Positions 43,832 to 56,262 of a stretch of DNA of 64,000 nt are shown piece by piece. Position 1 is the first letter of the stretch. Every line of letters starts with the position of its first letter. The translations under genes and the position numbers were made by a program. The notes beneath the pieces were generated by a model. That model did not search any database and was not told where the DNA came from. It saw only the letters and a list, made by a program, of their open reading frames with translations. This stretch comes from Myxococcales bacterium (GTDB lineage: Bacteria; Lernaellota; Lernaellaia; Lernaellales; Lernaellaceae), in NCBI GenBank assembly GCA_012517325.1, contig JAAYVF010000009.1, positions 40,262 to 104,261 of the forward strand, written 5' to 3'.

Positions 43832-44617
43832 TTGAAAATCACTGACCTGTTCGAAAAAACCGGTCACGGGCTCACCCAATTTCTCGAGGACTTCGGGAGC
43901 CTCATATCCCTATTGGGGCAGACGGTCGTCCAGTGTTTCAAGCGGCCGTTCGAATTCGGCGAGATCATCCGGCAGGTCAACCTGCTGGGCGTCAATTCCA
44001 TTTCCATCGGCCTTTTGACCTCCTTCTTCACCGGCATGGTTTTCGCCCTGCAGTTCGCGGTCGGCCTGGACCGTTTCGGCGGCAAGGAATACGTGTCGGT
44101 CGTCACCGGCATCGCCTTTCTGCGCGAGTTGGGCCCGGTGCTGACCAGCGTCGTGGTGTGCAGCCGCGTCGGCTCGGGCATCGCCGCGGAACTCGGCTCG
44201 ATGGCGGTCACCGAACAGATCGACGCCATCCGCGCCCTGGGCAGCAACCCGGTGAAAAAGCTCGTCGTCCCGCGCATGGTGGCGATGCTGATCGCCTTGC
44301 CCTCGATGGCCATGCTCGCCGACATCATCGGCATCCTGGGCGGCATGGTGATCGGCATCACCGAGGTCGGCTTGCGGCCGATGTCCTACCTGAGCGACAC
44401 GATCGACGGCGTCGGCGTGGCGGATTTGCTCAGCGGCCTGGTCAAGACCTTCTTCTTCGCGGTCGGCGTGGTCTTGATCGCATGCCACAACGGGATGACG
44501 ACTTACGGCGGCACCGAGGGCGTCGGCAATTCCACGACCAAGACGGTAGTGACCGGGTTGATCTTCATCTTCTTGTCCGACTTTTTCCTCACCCGGTTGC
44601 TCCTGGTGTTCGGGTAG
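43832..44617 (+). CDS. mlaE: MlaE-type ABC permease for phospholipid transport
   Basis: 261 residues with a TTG start preceded by AGGAG. MlaE/Ttg2B family throughout: LLTSFFTGMVFALQFAVGLD, REL GPVLTSVVVCSRVGSG (RELGPVLTSV then VVCSRVGSGIAAELGSM), VTEQIDAIRALGSNPVKKLV and VLIACHNGMTTYGGTEGVG. Five or so membrane helices. With MlaF and MlaD it forms an inner-membrane complex moving phospholipids between membranes to maintain outer-membrane asymmetry. Confidence 0.93.
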   Translation: MKITDLFEKTGHGLTQFLEDFGSLISLLGQTVVQCFKRPFEFGEIIRQVNLLGVNSISIGLLTSFFTGMVFALQFAVGLDRFGGKEYVSVVTGIAFLRELGPVLTSVVVCSRVGSGIAAELGSMAVTEQIDAIRALGSNPVKKLVVPRMVAMLIALPSMAMLADIIGILGGMVIGITEVGLRPMSYLSDTIDGVGVADLLSGLVKTFFFAVGVVLIACHNGMTTYGGTEGVGNSTTKTVVTGLIFIFLSDFFLTRLLLVFG

Positions 44618-44625
44618 GGGTGGCC

Positions 44626-45378
44626 ATGGCCAGCGGGAAGAAAATCATCGCCTTCGAGAAAATTCAGAAGCGTTTCGGTCCGAAGATCATCTACGCCGAC
44701 CTGACGCTCGACATTTTCGAGGGGGAGAACCTGGTGATCATCGGCGGTTCCGGCTCGGGCAAATCGGTCATGCTGAAATTGCTGGTCGGGCTGCTCAAGC
44801 CCGAGGCCGGGCGCATCGTGTTCGACGAGCGCGAAATCACGGCGATGGACGAGAACGAACTGATCGGCGTGCGGGCGCAGATCGCCTACGTGTTCCAGCA
44901 GGCGGCGCTGTTCGACTCGATGACGGTGCACGACAACATCGCCTATCCGCTGCACGCCCACCTCAAGCTGACCGACGCCGAGATCGACGCCCGGGTCGCG
45001 CTCAACCTCGAACGCGTCGGCCTGCCGGGTTCGGGCAACCTGATGCCCTCGCAGTTGTCCGGCGGCATGCGCAAGCGCATCGGCCTGGCCCGGGCCATCG
45101 CGCTGGAGCCGCGGGTCATTTTGTGGGACGAGCCGACGACCGGCCTGGACCCGTCCAACACCCGGCGCATCAGCGAACTGATTCTCAAGATGCAACGCGA
45201 ATTGCACGTGACGAGCCTGGTCGTCACGCACGATATGACCAGCGCGATGATGGTCGCCGACCGCATCGCCATGCTGCACGAAAAGCGCATTCACCAGGTG
45301 ATCGCCAAAAGCGAAATCGCCCGGGAGCCGCAAGGCTCGCTGATCCGGGATTTCATCGAGGGCAACCTCGATCTGTAG
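44626..45378 (+). CDS. mlaF: MlaF-type ABC ATPase
   Basis: 250 residues from the ATG at 44626 (an in-frame GTG lies six bases earlier). Walker A GGSGSGKS (40-47), Q-loop AYVFQQAALFDSMTVHDNIA, signature LSGGMRKRIGLARAIAL, Walker B ILWDEPTTGLDP and H-loop VTHDM. FQQAALFDSMTV is characteristic of MlaF/Ttg2A. It powers lipid transport by the MlaE permease; it lies 8 bases after mlaE. Confidence 0.95.
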   Translation: MASGKKIIAFEKIQKRFGPKIIYADLTLDIFEGENLVIIGGSGSGKSVMLKLLVGLLKPEAGRIVFDEREITAMDENELIGVRAQIAYVFQQAALFDSMTVHDNIAYPLHAHLKLTDAEIDARVALNLERVGLPGSGNLMPSQLSGGMRKRIGLARAIALEPRVILWDEPTTGLDPSNTRRISELILKMQRELHVTSLVVTHDMTSAMMVADRIAMLHEKRIHQVIAKSEIAREPQGSLIRDFIEGNLDL

Positions 45379-45387
45379 GAGGCCGCC

Positions 45388-46521
45388 ATGCCGCTGCCGC
45401 GTTCCAGTGAAATCAAGGTCGGGCTTTTCGCCCTGGTGGTGCTGGTCGCGTTTCTGGCGTCGATCGTCGTGCTGACCAGTAAAACCAGCCTGTTCCGCGA
45501 ATCGATCGACTTGCGCACGAGCTTCAAGGACATCGCCGGGCTGATCGAGGGCTCCGAGGTGCGCCTTTCCGGCGTCACCGTGGGCTTCGTCAACCAAATC
45601 CAGTTCAGCCCCGAGAAGGGCGACCCGACCGTGTTCGTCAGCTTCAACCTCGACGACCGCGGCATCGACCGCGTCATGAAGGACAGCAAGGTCACCATCT
45701 CCAGCCTCGGCCTGCTGGGGAAAAAATACCTCGAAATCATGCCCGGCACGCTGGCCGCCGGCCGGGTCGAAAACGACGACTTCCTCGAAGGGATCAACCC
45801 GGCCTCGATGGCCGAGGCCCTCGACAAGGCGGGCGTAGTGCTCGACAACATCCGCGACACCACCTTCGACCTGAAAAAGCTGTTCGCCTCGATCGCCGGC
45901 GAGGAGGGCGCCGAAACCGATCTGTCGCGCAGCATCACCAGCGTCCGCAACATCATGGCGGAAGTGGAAGGCGGCCGGGGCGTGCTGCACGATTTGATTT
46001 ACGAGCCGACCAAGGCCGAAATCCTCACCAACATCGCCGCCACCACCCGCCGCATCAACACCGTCGTGGCGCGCATCGAGGAAGGCCCCGGCAACATCCA
46101 CGAAATCGTCTACGGCCAGCAGGTCAAGGCGCTGATGGACAACCTCTCCACGACCAGCGAGGCGCTGCGCCAGGTGATGGTCGATCTCAAAGAGGAAAAG
46201 GGCCTGATCCACGGCCTGATCTACGATCCCGAAAAATACCAGATGCTCGAGGACCTGAAGATGTCGGCCGCCAATCTGGCGCGGATCACCGAACGCATGG
46301 ACCAGGGCGAGGGCACCATCGGCGGCCTGCTGATCGACCCCACCATCTACGAGGATCTGAAAAAATTAACCGGCGAGGTCGAGCGCAACCGGGTGCTCAA
46401 GACTTATATTCGTTACGTGGTCCGCAAACGCGAAATGGATCTGGAGAAGAGCATGGAGCCGCCGCCCAATCCGCCGGCCGATTCGACCCCGGTGCCCGAC
46501 GGCGGCGCCACCGCGCCGTGA
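45388..46521 (+). CDS. mlaD: MCE-domain substrate-binding protein (MlaD-type)
   Basis: 377 residues; GGAGG precedes the ATG. One N-terminal membrane helix (about 9-30), one MCE domain (about 35-120: FKDIAGLIEGSEVRLSGVTV, VTISSLGLLGKKYLEI), then a long helical C-terminal part. That part holds three related segments, GRGVLHDLIYEP, GPGNIHEIVYG and KGLIHGLIYDPEK, and a fourth GEGTIGGLLIDP, a spaced repeat common in long MCE proteins. It is much longer than E. coli MlaD (183) and may form an extended tube or bridge across the periplasm. Confidence 0.92.
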   Translation: MPLPRSSEIKVGLFALVVLVAFLASIVVLTSKTSLFRESIDLRTSFKDIAGLIEGSEVRLSGVTVGFVNQIQFSPEKGDPTVFVSFNLDDRGIDRVMKDSKVTISSLGLLGKKYLEIMPGTLAAGRVENDDFLEGINPASMAEALDKAGVVLDNIRDTTFDLKKLFASIAGEEGAETDLSRSITSVRNIMAEVEGGRGVLHDLIYEPTKAEILTNIAATTRRINTVVARIEEGPGNIHEIVYGQQVKALMDNLSTTSEALRQVMVDLKEEKGLIHGLIYDPEKYQMLEDLKMSAANLARITERMDQGEGTIGGLLIDPTIYEDLKKLTGEVERNRVLKTYIRYVVRKREMDLEKSMEPPPNPPADSTPVPDGGATAP

Positions 46522-46522
46522 G

Positions 46523-48238
46523 ATGACGACGAAGATTCCGCAACCTGGTTACGAGCTGCTATTCCGGCCGCGGCTGGTGTCGATCCGCAACGCCTTTCAG
46601 CGCGGCGCCAAATGGGACCGCCTGAAAATCTATTTTTTCGGCGGGCTGACGCTGCTGTTCTGGATCGGGCTGCTGATCGCCGGCATCCTGCTGCTCGGGC
46701 GGCTGGCCGCCGAACAGCCCTTCGGCCCCCTGCTCATCCATAAGCTGCTCGGCTTTCTGTTCATGCTTTTTTTCGCCGTCCTGACGTTTTCCAATATCGT
46801 GGCCAGCCTGAGCAACCTCTACCTGGCCGACGACCTGTACCTTTACGTCAGCGCGCCGATCCGGGTCGACCGGCTGTTTCTGTCGCGCTCGCTCGCGGCC
46901 GGGGCGCAGTCGGGTTGGATGGTGATGCTCTTCGCCCTCCCGATCTGGATGGCGGCGGGAATCGTTTTCGACAGCCCCCTTTGGTATTACCCCTGGATGA
47001 TCCTGGTCATGGCGGTGTTCCTGCTGCTGCCGGCGGCGCTCGGCTCGCTGGTTACGACGCTGCTGGTCCGGGCGTTTCCGGCCCGCAAGGCGCAGGACGT
47101 GCTGGTGATCCTGTCGATCGGCCTGGTGGTGGTGTTTTACTTTCTCGTCCGCTTTTTGCAGCCCGAGCAACTGTTCAACCCCGATCTGTTCCACGGCTTC
47201 ACCGAATATTTCGCCACGCTGCGCGCCCCGAATTCGCCGCTGATTCCGTCGGTCTGGGCCGCGGAAGCGCTGTGGGGCGGGTTGAACGGCAAGCTGGACG
47301 CCAACGTGTGGCTGCTGACGGCCTACGGCCTGTTTTCGGGCCTTGCCGGCCTGGCCGTCACCGCCTGGGCCGCCGAGCGCTGGTATCCGGACGCCTTCAG
47401 CAAGGCGCAGGAAGGCCGGCAGGCGCGGTTCACCAAAGCGGTCGGCGCCAACCGGTTTTTCGAGGCGCTGGTTTTCACCGCGCGGCCGCTGCGCCGGATG
47501 ATCATGGTCAAGGATCTGAAAACCTTTTTCCGCGAAACCACCCAGTGGACGCAATTGCTGTTGCTGCTGGCGCTGGTGGTCGTGTACCTGTTCAACTTCA
47601 AGGTGCTGCCGCTCGATCGCTTTGGCCTGAATTTCTACCAGCGCAGCCTGATCGTTTTCGTCAACCTCGTGCTGGCCGGCTTCGTGCTGTCGGCGGTCAG
47701 CGTGCGTTTCGTGCTGCCCGCCATTTCCACCGAGGGCCGCGCCTTCTGGATTCTGCGCGCGGCGCCGATCCGCCTGCGCGACGTGGTGCTGGCCAAGTTC
47801 GCCCTGCTGACGCTGCCAATTCTGGCCATCGGCCAGGCCCTGGTGGTCATCAGCAACTACTACCTGGGGACGCACTGGTTTCTGATGGTTTACAGCGCCG
47901 GCCTGATGGCCTGCCTGTCGCTCGCCATCACTGCGCTGGCGATCGGCGTCGGGGCCGTCATGCCTTCCTTCAACGAACGCAACGTCGCCAAGATGGCCAC
48001 CGGCGCCAGTTCGATCGTCTACATGGTCGCCGCGATGTTTTACATCATTCTGGTGGTGGCACTGTCGTTCGTGCCGGGCAAGGATGGCCTGCTGGCCGTG
48101 CTGTCGCACCAATCGCTCACCGGCCGGCAATGGCTGACGGCGGGCGTCGCCGGCGCGATTTTCCTCGCCTCGCTGATCGCCGTCATCGTGCTGCCCCTGC
48201 GCCTGGGCATCCGTGCGCTGGAAAAACGGGAAATCTGA
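46523..48238 (+). CDS. Putative ABC exporter permease (ABC_export-like)
   Basis: 571 residues, starting 1 base after the mlaD stop. About twelve transmembrane segments. NIVASLSNLYLADDLYLYVS and SAPIRVDRLFLSRSL, then FWILRAAPIRLRDVVLAKFA, are typical of large putative ABC-exporter membrane proteins in which a 16-helix-type permease is expressed with or without its ATPase. No dedicated ATPase gene is next to it, so it either borrows an ATPase encoded elsewhere or works with the Mla complex. The tight spacing places it in the lipid-transport operon. Confidence 0.7.
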   Translation: MTTKIPQPGYELLFRPRLVSIRNAFQRGAKWDRLKIYFFGGLTLLFWIGLLIAGILLLGRLAAEQPFGPLLIHKLLGFLFMLFFAVLTFSNIVASLSNLYLADDLYLYVSAPIRVDRLFLSRSLAAGAQSGWMVMLFALPIWMAAGIVFDSPLWYYPWMILVMAVFLLLPAALGSLVTTLLVRAFPARKAQDVLVILSIGLVVVFYFLVRFLQPEQLFNPDLFHGFTEYFATLRAPNSPLIPSVWAAEALWGGLNGKLDANVWLLTAYGLFSGLAGLAVTAWAAERWYPDAFSKAQEGRQARFTKAVGANRFFEALVFTARPLRRMIMVKDLKTFFRETTQWTQLLLLLALVVVYLFNFKVLPLDRFGLNFYQRSLIVFVNLVLAGFVLSAVSVRFVLPAISTEGRAFWILRAAPIRLRDVVLAKFALLTLPILAIGQALVVISNYYLGTHWFLMVYSAGLMACLSLAITALAIGVGAVMPSFNERNVAKMATGASSIVYMVAAMFYIILVVALSFVPGKDGLLAVLSHQSLTGRQWLTAGVAGAIFLASLIAVIVLPLRLGIRALEKREI

Positions 48239-48284
48239 TCCGCCGCCGGTGGAAACCGGGGCGGCGATGGGTTATAAGGTTCGG

Positions 48285-49463
48285 ATGAAGCGCTGGCGCC
48301 TTTTCCTCACCATGGCCTTTCTGGCGTTCGCCGCGACGTGGGTCCGGGCGGCGGAAGGCCCGGTGTCGCTGCCGAAAAAAACCGTTTCCAGTCTGCTGGC
48401 TTTCGATTTTCGACCCGAACGCAACGTCGTTTTCCACACCCCGGACGCGCCGGAAGCGGCGTACCGACTGGCGCAGACGCTGCTGCTCGAACTCGATTAC
48501 CTGCCCACGGCCGAAACGGTGGCGCGCGGCGATTTGATCGGCCCGTTGGTTTCGAAACACACGTTCGGTCAAGGGCAGTTGCTCGAGGCGGCGGCCGTTC
48601 GGCTGCGGCCGGTCGACGGCGGCACGGAACTGACGATCCGCGGTTTGTTCGTGGTGCCGGCCAGTAAATACCTGTTTGATCAAAGCGAGCGGCCGACTTC
48701 GCGATTTATCCGTGATTTCCCCCAACTGTTCGCGGCCAAGAAAAAACTGGTCGAGGCGACCGGCGAGACGAGCATCCATACCCTGATCGCCCAGGCCAAG
48801 GACAATCTGGCCGCCCGGCGCGACCTGGAAAAAACCCTGGACCTGCTGAACTTGATCGAAGCGGCGACCCGCTCTCGTTGCCTGGCCGGCCGGCAGGCGC
48901 GCGAACTCAAGCACGCGGCCGAGGCGGAGTCGCTTCGCAAGCAAAAGTTGAGCGACGCGGTGGAGGAGCAAAAAGCGCAGATCGACGCGGCGATGCGGGC
49001 GAACGATTGGCTGGCGGCCCATACGGCGGCGGATCGGCTGCGGCATATTCTGCTCGAAAATCAGGTGCCGGCCGACGATCCGTTGGCTCTCGAAGCCGCA
49101 AAAACCCTGGAAAAATGCCGGGGGCGGCTGGCCGGCCGCGGCACCCTGATCGCCTTTCAACCGCAAACCGCGCCGGCCGACGGCAACGACATCGCCGTCG
49201 GCTTCACCGTTCTGAACGTCGGCAACCGGCCGATCGCCTCGTTCAAGGTCCTGGTGGCCACCAAGGACGCCAACGGCGCGGTCAGCGCGGGGCGGATCGG
49301 GCCGTCCTACCCGTATTCCGTGCAGATCGAGCCGCCGTTGCAGCCCAACGAATACTACGCCGCGACGGTCGTCGTCCGCTTCGAGCATCCGTCGGAGGTC
49401 GCCGCGGTGGACGTGCGCATCGTCCAGATCGGCTACAGCTACGGGAAAAAGCCGAAAAAGTAG
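48285..49463 (+). CDS. Secreted protein with helical middle and CARDB-like C-terminus
   Basis: 392 residues from the ATG at 48285, where AAGG sits 6 bases upstream and a signal peptide follows (MKRWRLFLTMAFLAFAATWV, cleavage after RAA); ATG 48267 is an alternative. Residues 25-130 are a mixed domain, 150-290 are charged helices (possible coiled coil), and 290-385 form a beta-sandwich with FTVLNVGNRPIASFKVLVAT and EPPLQPNEYYAATVVVRFEH, as in FxLYD/CARDB-type extracellular modules. Function unknown. It follows the permease by 46 bases and probably belongs to the same transcript. Confidence 0.65.
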   Translation: MKRWRLFLTMAFLAFAATWVRAAEGPVSLPKKTVSSLLAFDFRPERNVVFHTPDAPEAAYRLAQTLLLELDYLPTAETVARGDLIGPLVSKHTFGQGQLLEAAAVRLRPVDGGTELTIRGLFVVPASKYLFDQSERPTSRFIRDFPQLFAAKKKLVEATGETSIHTLIAQAKDNLAARRDLEKTLDLLNLIEAATRSRCLAGRQARELKHAAEAESLRKQKLSDAVEEQKAQIDAAMRANDWLAAHTAADRLRHILLENQVPADDPLALEAAKTLEKCRGRLAGRGTLIAFQPQTAPADGNDIAVGFTVLNVGNRPIASFKVLVATKDANGAVSAGRIGPSYPYSVQIEPPLQPNEYYAATVVVRFEHPSEVAAVDVRIVQIGYSYGKKPKK

Positions 49464-49614
49464 GCCGTTTCAGCGGCCGTCGGCTTTGATCGCCTCGCTC
49501 ACTGTTCACCGGTTTTCGAGTTCGGCAATCCGGCTCATTGAAGGACCGGACGGTTTGCAGGCCTTGCCGACCTGTGCCAAGATAAACCCTCACCCGTGCA
49601 ATCAGGAGGCGACG

Positions 49615-50154
49615 ATGGCCGGCGGCTATCCGAAAACAGTCGATCAATTCCGTAAAGTCATGTTGATCATGGGCATCATTTCGGTCGTATTGGCGCTGCT
49701 GATCGTATTCGCGCCGGGCGGTTTCATCAAAGCGCTCAACTGGATCGGCGGGGTTTTCGTGAAAAGCAGCGTCGCCCCCAACGTCTGGACCATGCCGGCT
49801 CAGGATATCTTCTACAAGGTGTACGACAACAGCGTGCCGATGCCGCCGGACATCCTGCGGTTGCCCGACCATTCGCTGTTCACCTCGATGGCCCTGGGAA
49901 TGACCGTCCTGATGGCGATCTTTGCGTTCCTGGCCTTCTACGCGCCCGAAAAATACGACCTGCTGGTCATTCTCTGGCTGGTCGGCAAGGGCGTCGCCGG
50001 CTTGTTCGGGCTGGGCCAGTACCTCTGGGTGCATCACTATTTCATCAACCTCCTGGTGGCCATTTTCGATCTGCCTTTGGCCCTGGTGGTGCTGTTCTTC
50101 TGGCTGCGCTCCCGCGCCGCCTTGCGGGCCCCGGCCACCACGCCGATTCCGTGA
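49615..50154 (+). CDS. Four-helix membrane protein of unknown function
   Basis: 179 residues; CAGGAGG precedes the ATG. Four hydrophobic helices (about 15-35, 98-118, 123-145, 148-168) with a periplasmic-size loop between the first two containing NVWTMPAQDIFYKVYDN. No family recognised. Its end overlaps the GTG start of the hydrolase by 4 bases (GTGA), so the two are translationally coupled. Confidence 0.7.
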   Translation: MAGGYPKTVDQFRKVMLIMGIISVVLALLIVFAPGGFIKALNWIGGVFVKSSVAPNVWTMPAQDIFYKVYDNSVPMPPDILRLPDHSLFTSMALGMTVLMAIFAFLAFYAPEKYDLLVILWLVGKGVAGLFGLGQYLWVHHYFINLLVAIFDLPLALVVLFFWLRSRAALRAPATTPIP

Positions 50155-50927
50155 AACCATTTCGCTGCCCGACCGCGGACGGAGTGACGATCGACGGCGC
50201 CTTGTTTCCCGCCGTTGCTCCGGAGCGGGGGGTGGTCGTCCTGGCGCACGGTTTGCCGACGGCCGGGCCGTCGCCCGAGGCGGCGGCGGACGAAGGCTAT
50301 CCGGGATTGGCGCGCCGGTTGACCGCGCTCGGCTATACCACGGTCCTGTTCAACTTCCGCGGCACCGGCGCCAGCGGCGGTCATCTGGAGATCGACCGGT
50401 GGCCCGATGACCTGGGCGCGGTGCTGGATCATCTCGACCGTTCCCCCGAACGCCGATCACGTTATGGCGTCGTCGGATTTTCCGCCGGCGGGGCGGCGGC
50501 GATCCTGCGGAGCGCCGCGGACGAACGCCTCGATCCGTTGATCACCATGGCGGCGCCGGCGGATTACGGTTTTTTGCCGCTGAACACCAACGTCGCCCAG
50601 TGGTTCCAATTGTATCGGGAACTGGGTATGATCCGCGAAGGTTATTCGGGCACCCCGGAGAGCTGGGCGGCGGGATTCGAGCGGGTCAGGCCGGACCGGG
50701 CGATCGGCTCGTCGCGGGCGCGCCGGCTGGCGATCGTACACGGAACGGCCGACGATCTGGTGCCGGTGGCACACGCCGAACGGCTGGCCGCGGCGGCCGG
50801 GGGCCGGGCGGAAAAAATATTGATTTCCGGCGGCATTCATCAAATGCGCCGCGACGAACGCGCCGTGGCCGTGCTGGTGGATTTGCTGAAGCGGCTGGTT
50901 CCGGCCGGTGGCGACGGAGGAGCATGA
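50151..50927 (+). CDS. Alpha/beta-hydrolase
   Basis: 258 residues with a GTG start overlapping the preceding stop. VVLAHGLPTAGP (oxyanion region), VLFNFRGTGASGGH, the nucleophile elbow VGFSAGG (GxSxG), a late Asp in IVHGTADDLVP and the catalytic His in ISGGIHQMR give a complete triad. The family hydrolyses esters, amides or peptides; CocE- or BAAT-like hydrolases are closest by pattern. The substrate is unknown. Its last bases overlap the epimerase start. Confidence 0.85.
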   Translation: MKPFRCPTADGVTIDGALFPAVAPERGVVVLAHGLPTAGPSPEAAADEGYPGLARRLTALGYTTVLFNFRGTGASGGHLEIDRWPDDLGAVLDHLDRSPERRSRYGVVGFSAGGAAAILRSAADERLDPLITMAAPADYGFLPLNTNVAQWFQLYRELGMIREGYSGTPESWAAGFERVRPDRAIGSSRARRLAIVHGTADDLVPVAHAERLAAAAGGRAEKILISGGIHQMRRDERAVAVLVDLLKRLVPAGGDGGA

Positions 50928-51382
50928 TGATCGATGGCGTGATGGTGAAGAAATTGCGGGTGATTCCCGACGAACGTGGCCGACTGATGGAGATTTTGCG
51001 GTCCGACGACGAGATTTTCGAGGGATTCGGCCAGACGTACGTCACGACCGCGTTGCCGGGCGTCGTCAAGGCCTGGCATTACCACAAATTGCAGGACGAT
51101 CATTTCTGCGTCCTGGTCGGCATGATGAAGGTCGCCCTGTACGACGCTCGGGAGGGAAGCCCGACGCGCGGCGAGGTCAATGAATTCTTCCTGGGAGTGC
51201 ACAATCCGCTGGTCTTACGCATCCCGGCGGGGGTATACCACGGCTTCAAATGCATCAGCGAAACCGAGGCGATGTGCCTGAACACGCCGACCCGCACCTA
51301 CAACTACCAGGAACCGGACGAATACCGCCTGCCGGCGCACACCGACCAGATTCCGTACAATTGGAATCGCCGGGATTACTGA
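50924..51382 (+). CDS. dTDP-4-dehydrorhamnose 3,5-epimerase-like cupin
   Basis: 152 residues; GGAGG lies just upstream and the ATG overlaps the hydrolase stop. VIPDERGRLMEILRSDD, PGVVKAWHYHKLQDDHF, MMKVALYDAREGSPT and LRIPAGVYHGFKCIS match the RmlC family, including the HxxxxD/H active-site region. It is shorter than canonical RmlC (about 180), like stand-alone sugar-epimerase cupins. It probably epimerises a nucleotide-linked deoxysugar for surface polysaccharide; no rmlA, rmlB or rmlD is nearby. Confidence 0.82.
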   Translation: MMIDGVMVKKLRVIPDERGRLMEILRSDDEIFEGFGQTYVTTALPGVVKAWHYHKLQDDHFCVLVGMMKVALYDAREGSPTRGEVNEFFLGVHNPLVLRIPAGVYHGFKCISETEAMCLNTPTRTYNYQEPDEYRLPAHTDQIPYNWNRRDY

Positions 51383-51421
51383 GCGCGGCGGACGAACCGG
51401 ATCGAGGAATAGACAAAAAGC

Positions 51422-54628
<3,207 letters not shown>

Positions 54629-54630
54629 CG

Positions 54631-56250
54631 ATGGAAGAAACCACGCGCCGGATTCGCATTGCCCTGCTCACGTCGGATGAGGAATTCCGGCGCGCGCTGA
54701 CGGCGGCCTTGCCCGATTACCGGTTCAGCGACGACTTGCCGGAAGCCCGGCTGGCGATCGTCGATGTCCGCGCGGACGAAGCCGCGCTGATCGCCGGGCT
54801 GCCGCCGGACGTGCCGGTGCTGGCCCTGGTGGGGGCGCGAAATTTCGACGACGCCCGGGCGATGATGCGGGCGCGGGCGGACGACGTGCTGGACCGCGCC
54901 GCCCCGGCCGACCAACTCCGGCAGGCGATCGAGCGCCTGCTCTTTCATCCGACCGTGCCGCGTTCGGTCTCGGCGGCGCTGTCGAGCGAACTGTTCTACC
55001 TGCGCGACGTCTCCCAGGCGGCCAGCGAGGGCATGGCACTGCTCTGGCTGTTCAACCGCATCGTCGACATCGTCGCCCAGGCGCTGGGCGTCGACAACGT
55101 CAGCCTGATGCTGATCGAGTTCGATCCGGAGACGAAAAAAGAGTTGTTGCACATCAAGGCGGCACGCGGGCTGACCGAGGAAATCATCCGCGCCACGCGG
55201 ATCGAGCTTGGGCAGCCGATCAGCGGCCTGGTGGCGGAACGGGGCGAGGCGATGCTGATCGCCGATGTCGAAACGGCCGGCCTGGGCATCGCCGCCAACC
55301 GGCCGCGGTACCACGGCAAAGGCCTGCTTTCGGTGCCGATCAAAACGCGGCGGCAGACGCTGGGCGTGCTTAACGTCAACAACAAGACCAGCGGCGGTTC
55401 CTTCGACGACTACGATCTGGCGTTGCTGGTCACGCTGTGCAACCAGGCGGCCCTGGCGATCGACAACGCCTGGATGTACGACCGCCTGAACCAACACGCC
55501 GGCCAGCTCGCCGAACTGAACAAGCGCCTGCGCGCCATCAGCCAGGCGAAAAGCGAACTCATCGTCAACCTCTCGCACGAACTTAAAACGCCGTTGACCG
55601 CGATCCAGGGCTATGTCGACCTGCTCCGCTCCGGCGTGGTCGCGGCCGATCGCATCCCTGAAATCCTCGCCAAGGTGCACGACCGCACCCGGAACCTGGG
55701 CCGCCTCGCCGGGCGTCTGATCACCTTCTTCGCCCTCGATTCCGGCCTGGCGAAATACTACTTCCAGTCGTTTCCTTTCGATGTCCTGGTCCAGAAGTGC
55801 CTGGACGATCAGCGGCCGGCGATCGAAGCCCAGGCGCTCGCCGTGCAATTCGACCGCGACAGCCTGCACCGCTTCGTGCACGCCGATCAGGCGCAATATC
55901 AGGAGCTGCTCGGGGCGCTGCTCGAAAACGCCGTCAAGTTCAACCGCCCGGAAGGTACCGTTCGGCTGCGCGGCGAAACGGCGGACGTCGACGGGCGCGC
56001 TTATCTCGAGGTGTTCGTCGAGGACACCGGCCACGGCGTGCCCGACAACCTGCGCGCGACGATTTTCGAGGAATTCCGTCAGACCGACGACCTGCTTACC
56101 GCCAAGCCCGCCGGCCTCGGCCTCGGCCTCGCCATTGCCCGCGCCATCAGCCAGGGCCACGGCTGCCGCATCCGACTGGTGAAAAGCGACGACGCCGGCT
56201 CGGTTTTCGCGTTCACCGTGCCGCTGGAAAAGGGCGCGGCCGAGTCCTGA
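54631..56250 (+). CDS. GAF-domain sensor histidine kinase with pseudo-receiver N-terminus
   Basis: 539 residues, starting 2 bases after the secA stop. Residues 5-110 look like a degenerate response-regulator receiver (RIALLTSDEEF, ARLAIVDVRADE, LALVGARN) without a clear phospho-acceptor context. A GAF domain spans about 135-290, then the HisKA H-box NLSHELKTPLTAI with H316, and an HATPase domain with N-box LLENAVKFN, G1 VEDTGHGVP and G2 GLGLGLAIA. It is soluble, so it senses a cytoplasmic signal. No response regulator is adjacent (orphan kinase). Confidence 0.88.
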   Translation: MEETTRRIRIALLTSDEEFRRALTAALPDYRFSDDLPEARLAIVDVRADEAALIAGLPPDVPVLALVGARNFDDARAMMRARADDVLDRAAPADQLRQAIERLLFHPTVPRSVSAALSSELFYLRDVSQAASEGMALLWLFNRIVDIVAQALGVDNVSLMLIEFDPETKKELLHIKAARGLTEEIIRATRIELGQPISGLVAERGEAMLIADVETAGLGIAANRPRYHGKGLLSVPIKTRRQTLGVLNVNNKTSGGSFDDYDLALLVTLCNQAALAIDNAWMYDRLNQHAGQLAELNKRLRAISQAKSELIVNLSHELKTPLTAIQGYVDLLRSGVVAADRIPEILAKVHDRTRNLGRLAGRLITFFALDSGLAKYYFQSFPFDVLVQKCLDDQRPAIEAQALAVQFDRDSLHRFVHADQAQYQELLGALLENAVKFNRPEGTVRLRGETADVDGRAYLEVFVEDTGHGVPDNLRATIFEEFRQTDDLLTAKPAGLGLGLAIARAISQGHGCRIRLVKSDDAGSVFAFTVPLEKGAAES

Positions 56251-56262
56251 TCGTGTTTGCTT

